Assembly (NCBI GenBank): GCA_977017575.1
Contig: CDRNVI010000213.1
Span: forward strand, 1 to 40,544
Reading direction: 5' to 3'
Source of the DNA: Paramoeba atlantica
Taxonomy: Eukaryota > Discosea
DNA: 40,544 nucleotides
The notes under the pieces were generated by a model, which worked only from the letters and a program-made list of their open reading frames with translations, made no database searches and had not been told where the DNA came from. The position numbers and the translations under genes were made by a program. Of this stretch, positions 1 through 11,489 are shown piece after piece (the stretch's first letter is position 1; each line of letters starts with the position of its first letter).

Positions 1-2
1 AA

Positions 3-690
3 ATGGAAAACAAACTGACGATCGAAGATACTTGGGAGACTGAAGAATGTCTCCGTTTGATTCAGAAAGAGCAAAATGCTTCAAATAGAAGAAAAAAAGC
101 GAAAAAAATAGCAGGACCTGGTGGAAACAAACAAGACGAGATGACAATGCTGATGAATGAACAAATGGTTCATTGTGTTCTGGCACAAAGAATCCCAAAG
201 ACCCTCGAAAAATTGGTAAAAAACACTCTCATGAGTTTTTTTTTTTTCTAAAGATTCTTTTTTTCACTCACACACAAAATTCTTTTAGTGGAGGGGAAAA
301 GGTCGAAAACATTGGTGCTCTCGCCGGGTTTTCATTCAACATTTCCCTGAGGCCCTCTTTTTCTTTTTGGTCGATGATAACGTTACCAAAACCAAAACAA
401 ATCGAAAAACCGGGAAGAAAGAATTTTGGGGACAACTTGATCTCCCTTCACAAATCCGAAAGAAGTTGGGGGTCATTGCCTACCAGAAAATTTTTCGGGA
501 TGGGTCCACTGCAACAGTGACTGGCCCTGTGAAAATCAAATTTTCACAGGAAAAAAAATTGTTGTCGATTTCTTATGGCTATTTTCTTCGAAACCAAGAT
601 GGAAGGCCAGCAAGGGGGATGGCTGAAAACTGGAAACTCCCAGCAGTTGCCCCAGTTGTTGTTGTGAAAGAGGAGGCTCTCGACAAATAG
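3..690 (+). CDS. Uncharacterised two-exon protein, possibly 5'-partial
   Basis: Two coding exons are proposed, 3-215 and 289-690, joined by a 73-base GT-AG intron in phase 0; the acceptor is the TTTTAG ending at 288. The joined frame gives about 204 residues. The first part is charged and lysine-rich. The second contains a basic linker (KTKTNRKTGKKEFWGQ), a stretch of alternating hydrophobic residues and a proline/valine-rich end before TAG. An AATAAA lies at 696-701, just after the stop. The ATG at position 3 could be internal, because the window begins there. I do not recognise the family. It differs in base composition and codon use from the TRIM-NHL cluster to its right and is probably an ordinary host gene at the cluster edge. 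The acceptor choice is the weakest point. Confidence 0.5.
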
Positions 691-849
691 TGAAAAATAA
701 ATTATTTTTTTATCTGAGGCACCGCCTTTTTTTTTTTTTTTCTCTTGAGAAAAGACCAAAAAACAAAGCGGCTGCTTTGTTTTGTGACCCACTGAAGAAG
801 AAGAAAGGAGGAAAAGACAGGGTTGTGTGTTGTGTTGTGTTGTGTTCAA

Positions 850-1030
850 ATGGCTGAGAGAGGAGTCTCTGGAAAGAAACAGTTGGTGTGTAGTCATTTG
901 GTGCAGTTTTGTGTGAGAAGGAATGAGAAAAGTTCATGTGGAGTTTTCAGTTCAAAACAAGCCAAAAGTATTCATCAACGTTTACGCCATTATTGTCCAG
1001 ATGAATGTAAGAGGTGTCAAAAAGAACAAG
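850..1030 (+). CDS. First exon of an uncharacterised Cys/His-containing protein
   Basis: An open frame starts at ATG 850 (preferred over the in-frame ATG at 823, which lies in a TG-rich leader) and runs 60 codons to a likely donor at 1031-1032 in phase 1. The peptide has several cysteines and a histidine (C-S-H near residue 14, then a C-P-D-E-C-K-R-C cluster near the end), which suggests metal binding but matches no family I know. Reading on without splicing ends at 1131. A second stretch at about 1140-1213 also looks coding (ILKEFGVWNEKELLLLL), but I cannot place the splice sites. Gene end unresolved; it lies somewhere before the pyrimidine-rich T1 leader. Confidence 0.35.
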
Positions 1031-1239
1031 GTTTGAATTCTTTTCCTCTTCTTCGATCTTCAGTTTCAGAGAGTAGTTGGGTGGGTGGGTTTAAAGTTTC
1101 TGTTTGTCTTTTTTCTTTTTGGTGGGTTTGAAAGTGTTGCTATTCTGAAAGAATTTGGTGTTTGGAATGAGAAAGAGCTGCTGCTGCTGTTGATCAAACT
1201 GCTGAGAGTATGATGGGTATGTGTTACGATCCTGTCGGC

Positions 1240-2288
1240 TCTTGTGTTTTCCATTTGGAGCCATTCTCACTCCCTCTTCTGCCAAACAACTGATCTCTCT
1301 CTCCCTGTTCTCCCCGATTGACACTCTCTCTCTTCCCTCTCTTTTCCTTCTTCTCTTTTTTCTCTCTCTCTCTTCTTTCCCTTCCTCTTCTCTCATCCTT
1401 CCTCCCTCCTTCTCTCTCTTTCCTCTTTCCTTCCTTTCCCTTTTCTTTTTCCCCTTTTCTCACTTTTCCTCCCCTCTCTTTTCTCCTGTCTTTTTCCTTT
1501 TCTCCGTGCTTTTCAGGATGTTGATTCATGAATGATCCACCTGCATTCTATTGCAGTTATCTGCCACTAAAACGGGAGAGGAGAAGGAGAGGAAGAGTTA
1601 CATATAAAAAGACAGAGTTTGTTTTTTTTTGGGCTCTCTCTTCTTCTTATCTCTTTTTTCCTTTTGTTCTCTCTCTTGATTTGTTTGTTTCTTCCTTTCT
1701 TTCGCCTCTTCTTCTTCCGTCTCTTGGAGAGTCTTGTCCTTCTTCATTTGCACTTCTTCTGTCTTCTTCCCTCTCTCTCTCTCTCGTTTTTGTTTGTTTC
1801 TTCCCTTATTCCGTCTCTTCTTCCATCTTCTTGGGTCTCTTTCCTCTCTCTTTTCTCTCTTTCTCTTTTATTTCTTTTGTGTGTAGTCTCTTTTTGTTGA
1901 CAGACTTTTTCTCTCTTTTTCTCTCTTTTTGTGAAATTATTCAGGCTTTCTTTTGTGTGTTGTGAGTTGTGATTTAGGAGGAGTCTCTCTCCACATTTTC
2001 GTTTTCTTGTCTCTCTCTCTTCTACTGCTAGTTTTTTGTCCTCTTTTTTTGGAGAGAGTGTTTTTTTTTACCATTCTTTGTTGTTGTTGGATTTGTTGGG
2101 AGAGATCTTTCTTTTTTTGAGTTTTTTTGAGAAAAGGTTTTTATTTTCTTCTTTTTCTTGTTTTTGTGTGTGTGGTTATTGATTCTTTATTGTTCACAGA
2201 GATCTTCATCTATTTTATTGTGTTTTTGTTCTCTTTTCAAAAGTTGTTTCTTTTTTTTTTTGTTGTTGGGGGTTGGAAGTGAAAACAA
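1240..2288 (+). promoter_or_regulatory. Pyrimidine-rich 5' flank of T1
   Basis: About 1 kb of very T/C-rich top-strand DNA with no supportable gene. The right part, from about 1960 to 2288, is nearly the reverse complement of the T3 upstream region (about 11490-11830): both contain GTGATTTAGGAGGAGTCTCT, CTACTGCTAGTTTTTTGTC and the same leader just before the ATG. T1 and T3 were therefore copied together with their promoters, in opposite orientation. Long hydrophobic Phe/Leu/Ser frames here are composition artefacts. Confidence 0.6.
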
Positions 2289-4467
2289 ATGAGTGAAGGA
2301 AAAGGAGAGAAAAAGAGAGGAGGAATAGAGATTGTGAAAAGTGAGAAGAAGAAGGATAAACGAAAAACAAAAGAACAAACTAAGGATGATGATGAAAGTG
2401 AGAGTGGAGAAGAACAAGAAATAGAAGATCAAGAACAACAAAGAAAAGAGAGAGAAGAAGGAGAGAGAATAAAGAGAAGAAGAGAGAAAGAAGAAGAAGA
2501 AGAGAAAAAGAAAAGATTTGAATGTGGAATATGTTTGGAGTTAATGAGTTGGGAAAAAGAACCAAGGTTGTTACCTTGTTGTGGTCTTTCTTTTTGCTCT
2601 CTTTGTCTCAACAATCTCTTTTATCATCAAAACCCTTCTTCCTCTCCTCCTTCTTCTTCCCCTTCTTCTTCTTCTTCTTCTTCCTCTTCCTCTTCATGCT
2701 CATCTTCATTACAAACTGAAAAGAAGAAGAAAGGAGTGAAATGTCCAGTGTGTAGAGAAATGAACGAATGTGAAAGCATTGAAACACTTTCGATGAATTA
2801 TTTGATTCCAGAAACGATTGATGTTCTTCTTTCTTCAAATTTGATCTCTTTCTCCAATCAATCAAGTTTTTTTTCACTTTTCTTAATTTTTCTCTCTTTT
2901 CTTGTCAACCTTCCTTCTCTCTTGAATTGATGAAAAAGAAACCAAAATAGGAAATGGAGGAATGGAATGTGCCAATTTTGGAACGTGTGGAGAATGAACT
3001 CAAATGTATTGTTCCAAATGTGATATGTTTATTTGTGATTCTTGTGATCCATCTCACACTTCAAACATTTTCACTCGAAATCACAAACGATCTGAAAGAG
3101 ATGGTGTTGAGGGAGGTGGAAGAAGAAGATTGGAGGTGGGGGTGGTGGGATTAGAGAATTTGAAGAAGAGAGAATGTTCAAAACACCCATCTGAAACAAT
3201 CAGTGGATATTGTTTTCAATGTTCTTCTTTTGTTTGTATTCGTTGTATTCTTGAAATACATGATGATCACAATAAGAAAGTGAAATCGATTGAAGAAAGT
3301 ATTTTAGAGAAGAGAAATGAAGTTGTGAAGATAGGAGATAAATTGGAAAAAAGATTGATTGTGATTGAGGAAGAAAGAAAAAAGATTGAAGAAGAAATGA
3401 AAGAATTAGAAGAGAAATTAGAAAAGAAAAGAATTGAAAAGAAAGAAATAGAATTGGAGAAAGAAGATTTAAGAATCAGAAAAGATTCAATTATTCATTT
3501 ATCCAACACACCATCAACAACAACTGATGGTCTTTCTCTTTTTTTTGATGATCAACTTTTTTCAACTCTTCTTCAAACGGCTAAAGATATTGTTTTCGAA
3601 GGAGGAGTTGGGTTTCGAAAGAAAGGAGTGATTTGTTGTGATGGTGGTGGTGATTCTTTTCGTGTTGTTTCTTCTTTTCCTTTGAAGAATCGACCTTGGG
3701 GAATGAGTGTGAACAGTGATGGGAATATTTTTGTTTGTGAAGGTGATCGATTGAGAGTGAGAGATAAAGAAGGAAATGAGATGATTGAATCAACAATTCA
3801 GAAAACAATTGATTCACTTCAGTTGAAACCTATTGATGTTTCAATTGGATTGAATGATCAAATTGTTGTTCTTGATTGGTCTCAAGATTCTTTTCAAGTT
3901 GTAATCTTAAACGAAGAAGGAGAATTGATCAAATCTTTTGGATCAGATGGTGATGAAGATGGTCAGTTTGATGAACCAGGTGGTGTGGATGTGGATGAAA
4001 AAGGTCGAATTATTGTCGCTGATACTTTGAATGATCGAATTCAAGTGTTTGATAATGATGGATCTTTTCTTCGTTCTTTTGGTTTGAAAGGTTCTTCTGA
4101 AGGTCAATTCAATCAACCAAACGGTGTTGGAGTTGACAGAGATGGAAATATTGTTGTTTGTGATTCTGGGAATGACCGGATTCAAGTGATGGATATTGAA
4201 GGGAATTTTATTCGATGTTTTGGAAGAAAAGGTTCACATGATTCTCGAATCAATGGTCCACTAAGTGTTGATGTGGATGGAGAAGGTAGAATTGTTGTTT
4301 GTGAAGAAGTAAACAAAAGGGTGAGTGTGTTTGAGAAAGATGGAACATTTCTTTTTTCGTTTGGTAAAGGTTACATGGAGAACCCTACTAGGGTTGTTAT
4401 TGATTCATTTGGATCAATTCTTGTTTTAGATTTTGATACCTGGTCCATTGAATTATGGAACAACTAA
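2289..4467 (+). pseudogene. T1: TRIM-NHL-like gene with an in-frame stop in the first B-box
   Basis: Exon 1 is 2289-2865 (577 bases: N-terminus, RING, serine tract). The intron is 2866-2950. Exon 2 is 2951-4467. The joined frame would be 697 residues: RING, B-box 1, B-box 2 (C-S-K-H-P to H-D-D-H), coiled coil, six NHL blades, ending at TAA 4467. In exon 2, TGA at 2995-2997 replaces the CAA codon found in most other copies (GEQTQMYC), two base changes, so normal translation would stop within B-box 1 after about 207 residues. An ATG at 3004 reopens the frame for 487 residues, so a RING-less product from an internal start is conceivable. Everything downstream is intact, which suggests recent loss or use of that internal start. 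Closest relative is T3. Confidence 0.85.
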
Positions 4468-5572
4468 TTTGTTTTTTGTTGAATTTATTTTCTCTTTTGG
4501 TTTTGTTGTGCTTTTTTTGGTGGTTTTTTTTTTTGAGAAAATCACTGATGATTTTTTTTGTTTGTTGTTGAATTCTCACTTTGGGACCTCTCTTTCTGTT
4601 CTCTTCTCTTTTGTGTTGAGATGATCAACTTCAAAGAATTTTTTTTTGTGTGAAAAAAAAACAGACTTTCTCCTCAAATCCTCTCTTTTGTGATTGTGTT
4701 AGATTCTGTCTTCTTCTCTTCTCTGTTTTGCAAATTTTGTGTTTTTGTAGACTTTTTGTTGAATGAAGATCCTCAATGCTTTTTTAATGAGAGAAAAATG
4801 GAAAAAAGAAAGGAAAGAATTGAAAAGAAATTTGAATCATTTAATCAACCAAAAAAAACCAAAGTATTATTCCACAAAAAGGATGAAGAACTGAGAAATC
4901 CACCCAAAAATCAAAACAAATGAAAGAAAGAGAAACAGAAAGGAGTGAAGTGAGGAGAGGGAAGAGGCATTTGGAACAAAAAAAAAAACAAAAAACATCG
5001 AAAAGAAAAGGAGAAAGAAGACAGAATTTCACAACACAACACAACACAAGAGAAAGGAAGGAGAGAGAGGAGGTCTTTTTTTTACACAAAAGAGCCAATA
5101 AAGTTGATCCATCTAACGCACACAAAACAAAACATAAAGAGAGGAGAAGACTCATAGGAAGATCTATTTTTCTGTTCACACAAACAAAAAAAAGATCAGA
5201 AGTAAATTCTCAAAAAAAAAATTAAAAAGAAAAAAAATAAAAACAAATCAAGAAAACAAAGCAAAGAGGAAAAAAATACCTCCAAAATTTGAAGAGAAAA
5301 CAAAATAGGAAAAAAGAGAGAACATCCACAACATAATACAACACACAAAGAAAAGTATCGAATCGAAATTGAAGAAGATGTGTTGGGAACAAAAAGAGCG
5401 CCCAGAGACTAAAAGGAAGAGGAGGAGAGGAATAAAATAATTGAAAAAAAAAACAAATGAAATCAAGAAAAAGAAAAAAGAAAGAAGAAAAAACAAAGTC
5501 CCAGTGAAAAAAAAAATAAAAATCAAGAGAAAAGAAAATGAAAAAAAAACAAACCCTTTCTTCCTCCTCTCT
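4468..5572. other. Tail-to-tail spacer between T1 and the remnant
   Basis: No gene can be supported. The left half is T-rich on the top strand (T1 3' flank) and the right half A-rich (3' flank of the minus-strand remnant), as expected for convergent ends. Positions 5356-5415, read on the minus strand, carry the conserved downstream block of the family (TTTTAGTCT followed by an AATTTCGATTCGAT core). This shows that the remnant at 5573 kept its original 3' flank. Confidence 0.55.
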
Positions 5573-5742
5573 TCAAAACGATTTCCACAATTCAATTGAC
5601 TTCTTCTCCCAATCAGAAACAATAATTGTTCCAAATGAATCAATAACAACCCCAAAAGGATCTTCCATGCGATGTTTACCAAACGAAAAGAGAAATGTTC
5701 CATCTTTCTCAAACACACTCACTCTTTTGTTTACTCTCTCTC
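5573..5742 (-). pseudogene. 3'-end remnant of a TRIM-NHL gene (last blade and a half)
   Basis: On the minus strand, about 55 codons match the C-terminus of the family: part of blade 5 (VSVFEKDGTFLFSFG) and all of blade 6 (VVIDSFGTIIVSDWEKKSI), ending ELWKSF and a stop at 5573. Homology begins abruptly at about 5742, within blade 5, and the sequence to the right is the T2 promoter instead of the rest of the gene. All of the RING, B-boxes, coiled coil and first four blades are gone. It keeps the minus orientation expected for a copy between T1 (+) and T2 (+). A reading frame continues upstream into lysine-rich sequence by chance. Confidence 0.85.
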
Positions 5743-5879
5743 TCTTCCAACGAGTGTTGAACGAACCTTTGTGACCCCTCTTTCTTCTTTTTTCTTTTTC
5801 TTTGTGTGTTTTTTGGTTTGTTTCTTTTTCCCTTCCTTTCCTTTTCCATTCTTCTTTCATCCCCCTTTTTTATTTTCTT

Positions 5880-6090
5880 CTTTTTCTCACCCCTTTTGAC
5901 AATTTCATTTCTTTGATTTGGACACTAAAAATGATATTAACACAGAGCAACCAATTCTCTTATTTAAAAAGAGAACTCTCTTGATACACACACACACACA
6001 TTTGAACTTCTTGACAACTCTCATTTAATATTTTCGTCGAAAAAGGTGTTGTTTTGATTTGGGGAGAGAGAGATTAAAAAAGAAGATAAA
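5880..6090 (+). promoter_or_regulatory. T2 promoter/leader, shared with T4
   Basis: This stretch aligns almost base for base with 12970-13132 upstream of T4. Shared words include AAAATGATAT(T)AACACAGAG, a CACACACACA run, GAACTTCT followed by ACAACTCTCATT, and AAAGGTGTTGTTTTGATTTGG running into the ATG. Since flanking spacer DNA has diverged more, it probably holds the core promoter and 5' leader of the T2/T4 subfamily. Confidence 0.6.
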
Positions 6091-8328
6091 ATGAGTGATC
6101 AAAGAGGAAAGAGAAAGAGAGAAGTGGTGAGAAGTGGGAGTGAGGAGGAGGGGAAAAAATTAAAAAGAGGAAAGAAAGAACAAAGTAATCTTGATGTTGT
6201 TGTGGTTGGGGAGAATGATGAAAAAGAACAAATAGAAAGAAGAAGAAGTGAGGATGTTCTTGGAAAGAGAGAACAACAAGTGGGACAAAATGAAGGAGAA
6301 GAAGAAGGAAAAAGAGAAAGAGAAGAAGTGGTGATGAAGAGAAGAAGAAAGGAAGAAGAGAAAAAGAAAAGATTTGAATGTGGAATCTGTTTGGAGTTGA
6401 TGAATTGGGAAAAAGAACCAAGGTTGTTACCTTGTTGTGGTCTTTCTTTTTGTTTTCCTTGTCTCAACAATCTTTTTCTTCTTCAAAATCCTTCCTCTTC
6501 TTCTTCTTCCTCTTCCTCTTCTTCTTCCTCTATGAAAGGAGTGAAATGTCCAGTGTGTCGAGAAATGAACGAATGTGAAAGTGTTGAAACACTTTCGATG
6601 AATTATTTGATTCCAGAAACGATTGATGTTCTTCTTTCTTCAAATTTGATCTCTTTCTCCAATCAATCAGGTTTTTATTTCCATTTTTTGAACTTCCTCT
6701 CTTTCTTTCCTCTCTTTTCTTTCTTTCTTTCCTCTTTTTTTGAAAAAAAGCTCTTTCAAATTGTTGAAAACCTTTTTTTTTTTGAACAGGAAATGGTGGA
6801 TCAGAATGTGTGAATTTCGAAATGTGTGGAGAACAAACTCAAATGTATTGTTCTGATTGCAACATGTTTATTTGTGATTCTTGTGATCCATCTCACACTT
6901 CAACTATTTTCTCTCGAAATCACAAACAATCTGAAAGAGATGGTGTCGAGGGAGGTGGAAGAAGAAGAAGATTGGAAGAGGAGGGGGTGGTGAGAGTGGG
7001 ATTGGAGAATTTGAAGAAGAGAGAATGTTCAAAACACCCATCTGAAACAATTTGTGGATATTGTTTTCAATGTTCTTCTTTTGTTTGTACTCGTTGTATT
7101 CTTGAAACACATGATGATCACAATAAGAAAGTGAAATCGATTGAAGAAAGTATTTTGGAGAAGAGAAATGAAGTTGTGAGGATTGGAGATAGATTGGAGA
7201 AAAGATTGATTTTGATTGAAAAAGAAAGAAAAAGGATTGAAAAAGAAATGAAAGAATTAGAAGAGAAATTAGAAAAGAAAAGAATTGAAAAGAAAGAAAT
7301 AGAATTGGAGAAAGAAGATTTGAGAATCAGAAAAGATTCAATTATTCGTTTATCCAACACAACAACAACAACAACAACAACTGATTGTGATGTTTCTCTC
7401 TTTTTTGATGATCAACTTTTTTCAACTCTTCTTCAAACTGCAAATGATATTGTTTCTGAAGGAGGGATTGTTGGATTTGGAAAGAAAGGAGTGATTTGTT
7501 GTGATGGTGGTGGTGATTCTTTTCGTTTTGTTTCTTCTTTTCCTTTGAAGAATCAACCTCATGGAGTGAGTGTGAACAGTGATGGGAATATTTTTGTTTG
7601 TGAAGATGATCGATTGAGAGTGATAGATAAAGAAGGAAATGAGATGATTGAATCAACAATTCAGAAAACAATTGATTCACTTCAGTTGGATCCTGTTGAT
7701 GTTTCAATTGGATTGAATGATCAAATTGTTGTTCTTGATTGGTCTCAAGATTCTCATAGAGTTGTAGTCCTACGCAAAGAAGGAGAATTGATCAAATCTT
7801 TTGGATCAGATGGTGATGAAGATGGTCAGTTTAATGAACCATGGGGTGTGGATGTGGATGAAGAAGGTCGAATTATTGTCGCTGATACTTACAACCACCG
7901 AATTCAAGTGTTTGATAATGATGGATCTTTTCTTCGTTCTTTTGGTTCATTTGGTTCTTCTGAAGGTCAATTTAATGAACCTTATTGTGGTGTAGTTGAT
8001 GGAGATGGGAATATTGTTTATTTGTGATGGTTGGAATCATCGGATTCAAGTGATGGATATTGAAGGGAATTTTATTCGATGTTTTGGAACATATGGTTCA
8101 GATGATTCTCAATTCGATTGTCCAAGAGGTGTTGATGTGGATGGGGAAGGTAGAATTGTTGTTTGTGATCGAGGAAATGAAAAAGTGAGTGTGTTTGAGA
8201 AAGATGGAACATTTCTTTTTTCGTTTGGTCAACATCACATGAAGTGTCCGACTGGGATTGTTGTTGATTCATTTGGAACAATGATTGTTTCTGATTGGAA
8301 GAAAAAGTCAATTGAATTGTGGAAATAA
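6091..8328 (+). CDS. T2: TRIM-NHL-like protein with one homopolymer frameshift in blade 4
   Basis: Exon 1 is 6091-6670, the intron 6671-6789, exon 2 6790-8328. Intact frame would give 705 residues: basic/acidic N-terminus, RING with a short serine tract, B-box 1 (CVNFEMCGEQTQMYC), B-box 2 (C-S-K-H to H-D-D-H), coiled coil with a threonine run after it, then six NHL blades ending IELWK. Compared with the other copies there is one extra T in a TTT run at 8017-8019 (IVYL-stop where others read IVICD or IVVCD). The original frame ends at 8027 and the rest of blades 4 to 6 continues in the next frame to 8328. It could be a recent loss or a one-base assembly error. Predicted role by family: RING-type ubiquitin ligase or scaffold with a ligand-binding propeller. 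Confidence 0.85.
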
Positions 8329-9526
8329 TTTTTTGAAGAGAGGGGGAGGAAAGAGGGTTCATTTTTTTTTCATTTTCTTTTCTCTTTATTTTGTTTTTTC
8401 TTTTTTTCTTTTTTTCTTTTTTTCTTTTTGATTTGTTTTATTTTTTGTGTCAATTTATTATTTTTGTTCTTTTTTTTGTTTTCCTTTTTTCTGTTTTTGG
8501 AAGAAATTAATTTCTCTTTCCCCTTCCTCTCCTCCCTTCCTCCTTTTAGTCTGGAGAACTGCATGGTCTTCTTCTTTCCAAATCAGGATTCTTCTTCAAT
8601 TTCGATTCGATTTTTATCCTTCTTCAAAACCTTTTCGCAATTTTTGCTTCTCCTCTCTCTTTTGTGTTTTTTTGTTGTGTGTTGAGTTAGTGAAATTCTT
8701 CCCCCTTCCTCCACCATCTCCTCCTCTTCCTCTTCCTCTTTCTCTCTCACTTCTTTCCCTTCCTCTCCTCCTCCACCACCCTCTTCCTCCCCTCTTTCTT
8801 TTCACCCCCTTCTTCCTCTTCCTCCACTCCTCCCTCTTCTTCTTCTGCCCCTTCAATCCCAAATCCCACCCTCTCTCCTTTCCCCCTCCCCCCTCCATCC
8901 TCCACATCCCCCCCTCCAATCCCCTTCCCCCTCTCCTCTCTTCATACCTTCCCCCCTTTCCAACTCCACTTCCACACCACCCTTGATACTGATACCTCCA
9001 CTCTCTCTTTTTTTTTTAATTTTTTCTTTTTTTTTTGTTTTCTACAATTGTTCTCTCTTCTTTTTTTTGTTTCCTTTTGTCTGTTCTTTTTGTTGAATGA
9101 ATTTCAATACAAACTCAACATTCTTCAAAACTTAAAAACAACTTTTTTGGGGGGGGGGAAGAAGGAATTAATATTTTGGTTGATCAAATGAGAGAAACAC
9201 AATTTTTGGAAAAAAGAAATTTTTTTTTTGACAAAGAATTTATTCAGAAAAAACAAAGGAAAAGAAAAAAGGAAAGGAGAAAGAGATATGCTCGGTTTCG
9301 GAGAAAGCTTCATCCCACGGTTTCGTGAACAAGTCAAAAAATCATTCGAAATCAAGAAAAGTTTGCGAAGAAGGATGAAATTCGAATTGAAGAGAAAAGA
9401 TGAAGACCACCAGACTAAAAAAGAGAGAATTAATTAATTTCTTCCAAAAACAGAAAAAAATGAAAATAAAATAAACCCTTTCCTGCTCTCTTTAAAATAA
9501 TAAAAAAAACCTTCCTCTTCAAACAT
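8329..9526. other. Tail-to-tail spacer between T2 and T3
   Basis: No gene supported. The T2 side holds the conserved downstream block (8544-8614, beginning TTTTAGTCTGG) and then a CT-rich stretch, 8690-8990, that is repeated downstream of T4 at 15774-16047. The T3 side, read on the minus strand, holds the same block at 9371-9420 and a second conserved segment at 9230-9335 (CCCACGGTTTCGTGAACAAG on the plus strand) that recurs at 16265-16375 downstream of T4. The segment at 9075-9150 recurs in inverted form at about 31990-32070. Confidence 0.55.
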
Positions 9527-11489
9527 TTAGGTGTTCCACAATTTAATGGACTCTTTCTCATAATCTGAAACAATAATTGTTCCAAATGAATCAATAACAA
9601 TCCCATTTGGTTCTTTCATGGAACCTTTACCAAAAGAAAAAAGAAATGTTCCATCTTTCTCAAACACACTCACTCTTTCATTTCCTCGATCACAAACAAC
9701 AATTCTACCTTCCCCATCAACATCAACACCTTCTGGACTATCGAATTGAGAATCACCTGAACCTTTTGTTCCAAAACATCGAATAAAATTCCCTTCAATA
9801 TCCATCACTTGAATCCGATGATTCGAACAGTCAGAAATAACAATATTCCCATCTCTATCAACTACAACACGATAAGGTCCATTAAATTGACCATCAGAAG
9901 AACCTTTTGAACCAAAAGAACGAAGAAAAGATCCATCATTATCAAACACTTGAATTCGATGATTGAAAGTATCACAAACAATAATTCGACCTTCTTCATC
10001 CACATCCACACCACGTGGCCCATCAAACTGACAAATAAAAATATTCCCATCACTGTTCACACTCACTCCCAAAGGTTGATTCTTCAAAGGAAAAGAAGAA
10101 ACAAAACGAAAAGAATCACCACCACCATCACAACAAATCACTCCTTTCTTTGGTTTGAGTAATCCAACAACACCTCCTTCAAAAACAATATCATTTGCAA
10201 TTTGAAGAAGAGTTGAAAAAAGTTGATCATCAAAAAAGAGAGAAACATCACAATCAGTTGTTGTTGTTGTTGTTGTTGTTGGTGTGTTGGATAAACGAAT
10301 AATTGAATCTTTTCTTATTCTCAAATCTTCTTTCTCTAATTCTATTTCTTTCTTTTCAATTCTTTTCTTTTCTAATTTCTCTTCTAATTCTTTCATTTCT
10401 TCTTCAATTCTTTTTCTTTTCCTTTCAATAAAAATCAACCTTCTCTCCAATTTATCTCCAATCTTTACAACTTCATTCTTTTTCTCTAAAATACTTTCTT
10501 CAATTGATTTCACTTTCTTTCTGTGATCATCATGTGTACCGAGAATACAACGAGTACAAACAAAAGAAGAACATTGAAAACAATATCCACAAATTGTTTC
10601 AGATGGGTGTTTTGAACATTCTCTCTTCTTCAAATTCTCCAATCCCATTACCCCCTCCTCCAATCTTCTTCTTCCATCTCTTTCAGATCGTTTGTGATTT
10701 CGAGTGAAGATAGTTGAAGTGTGAGATGGATCACAAGAATCACAAATAAACATGTCGCATTTGGAACAAAACATTCGAGTTTGTTCTCCACATGTTTCGA
10801 AATTGGCACATTCCATTCCTCCATCTCCTATTTTGGTTTCTTTTTCATCAACTCAAGAGAGAAGGAAGGTTGAAAAGAAAAGAGAGAAAAATTAAGAAAA
10901 GTGAAAAAAAACTTGATTGATTGGAGAAAGAGATCAAATTCGAAGAAAGAAGAACATCAATCGTTTCTGGAATCAAATAATTCATCGAAAGTGTTTCAAC
11001 ACTTTCACATTCGTTCATTTCGCAACAAACTGGACATTTCACTCCTTTTAAAGAGGGTGAAGAAGAAGGGGGAGATGGGGAAGAAGAAGAGGAAGATGAG
11101 GAAGAGGGGGAAGGAGGATTTTGAAGAAGAAAGAGTTTGGTAAGACAAAGAGAGCAAAAAGAAAGACCACAACAAGGTAACAACCTTGGTTCTTTTTCCC
11201 AATTCATTAACTCCAAACATATTCCACATTCAAATCTTTTCTTTTTCTCTTCTTCTTCTTTCTCTCTCCTTCTCTTTTTTCTTTTTTCTCTCTCTTGTTC
11301 TCCTTCTCCTCCCTCTTGTTTTCCTTCTCTCTCTTTTCTTTGTTGTTCTTGATCTTCTATTTCTTGTTTTTCTCCAACACCACTTTCATCATCCTTAGTT
11401 TGTTCTTTTGTTTTTCGTTTATCCTTCTTCTTCTCACTTTTCACAATCTCTATTCCTCCTCTCTTTTTCTCTCCTTTTCCTTCCCTCAT
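9527..11489 (-). CDS. T3: TRIM-NHL-like protein lacking propeller blade 2
   Basis: On the minus strand exon 1 is 11489-10913, the intron 10912-10828, exon 2 10827-9527; 625 residues with no interruption. Order: N-terminal charged region, RING with serine/proline tract, B-box 1 (CANFETCGEQTRMFC), a linker shorter than in other copies, B-box 2, coiled coil, eight-threonine run, propeller. In the propeller, blade 1 ends NIFIC and joins directly to QFDGPRGVDVD at the start of blade 3, so about 75 residues covering blade 2 are missing in frame. Whether five blades can still close a propeller is uncertain. Exon 1 and promoter are closest to T1. The original ATG is set by the shared leader. Confidence 0.88.

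Noticed and set aside
1221-1965. Long Phe/Leu/Ser-rich frames resembling membrane proteins upstream of T1 (and similar ones at 8447, 12031, 35664, 38684)
   Set aside because: They come from T/C simple-sequence DNA, occur in several frames at once, and lack homologous codon conservation between duplicated spacers.
10284-10526. An 80-residue frame opposite the coiled coil (begins MLDKRIIESFLIL), found in nearly every copy
   Set aside because: It is the antisense of the conserved Glu/Lys coiled-coil DNA; its conservation follows from the sense strand.
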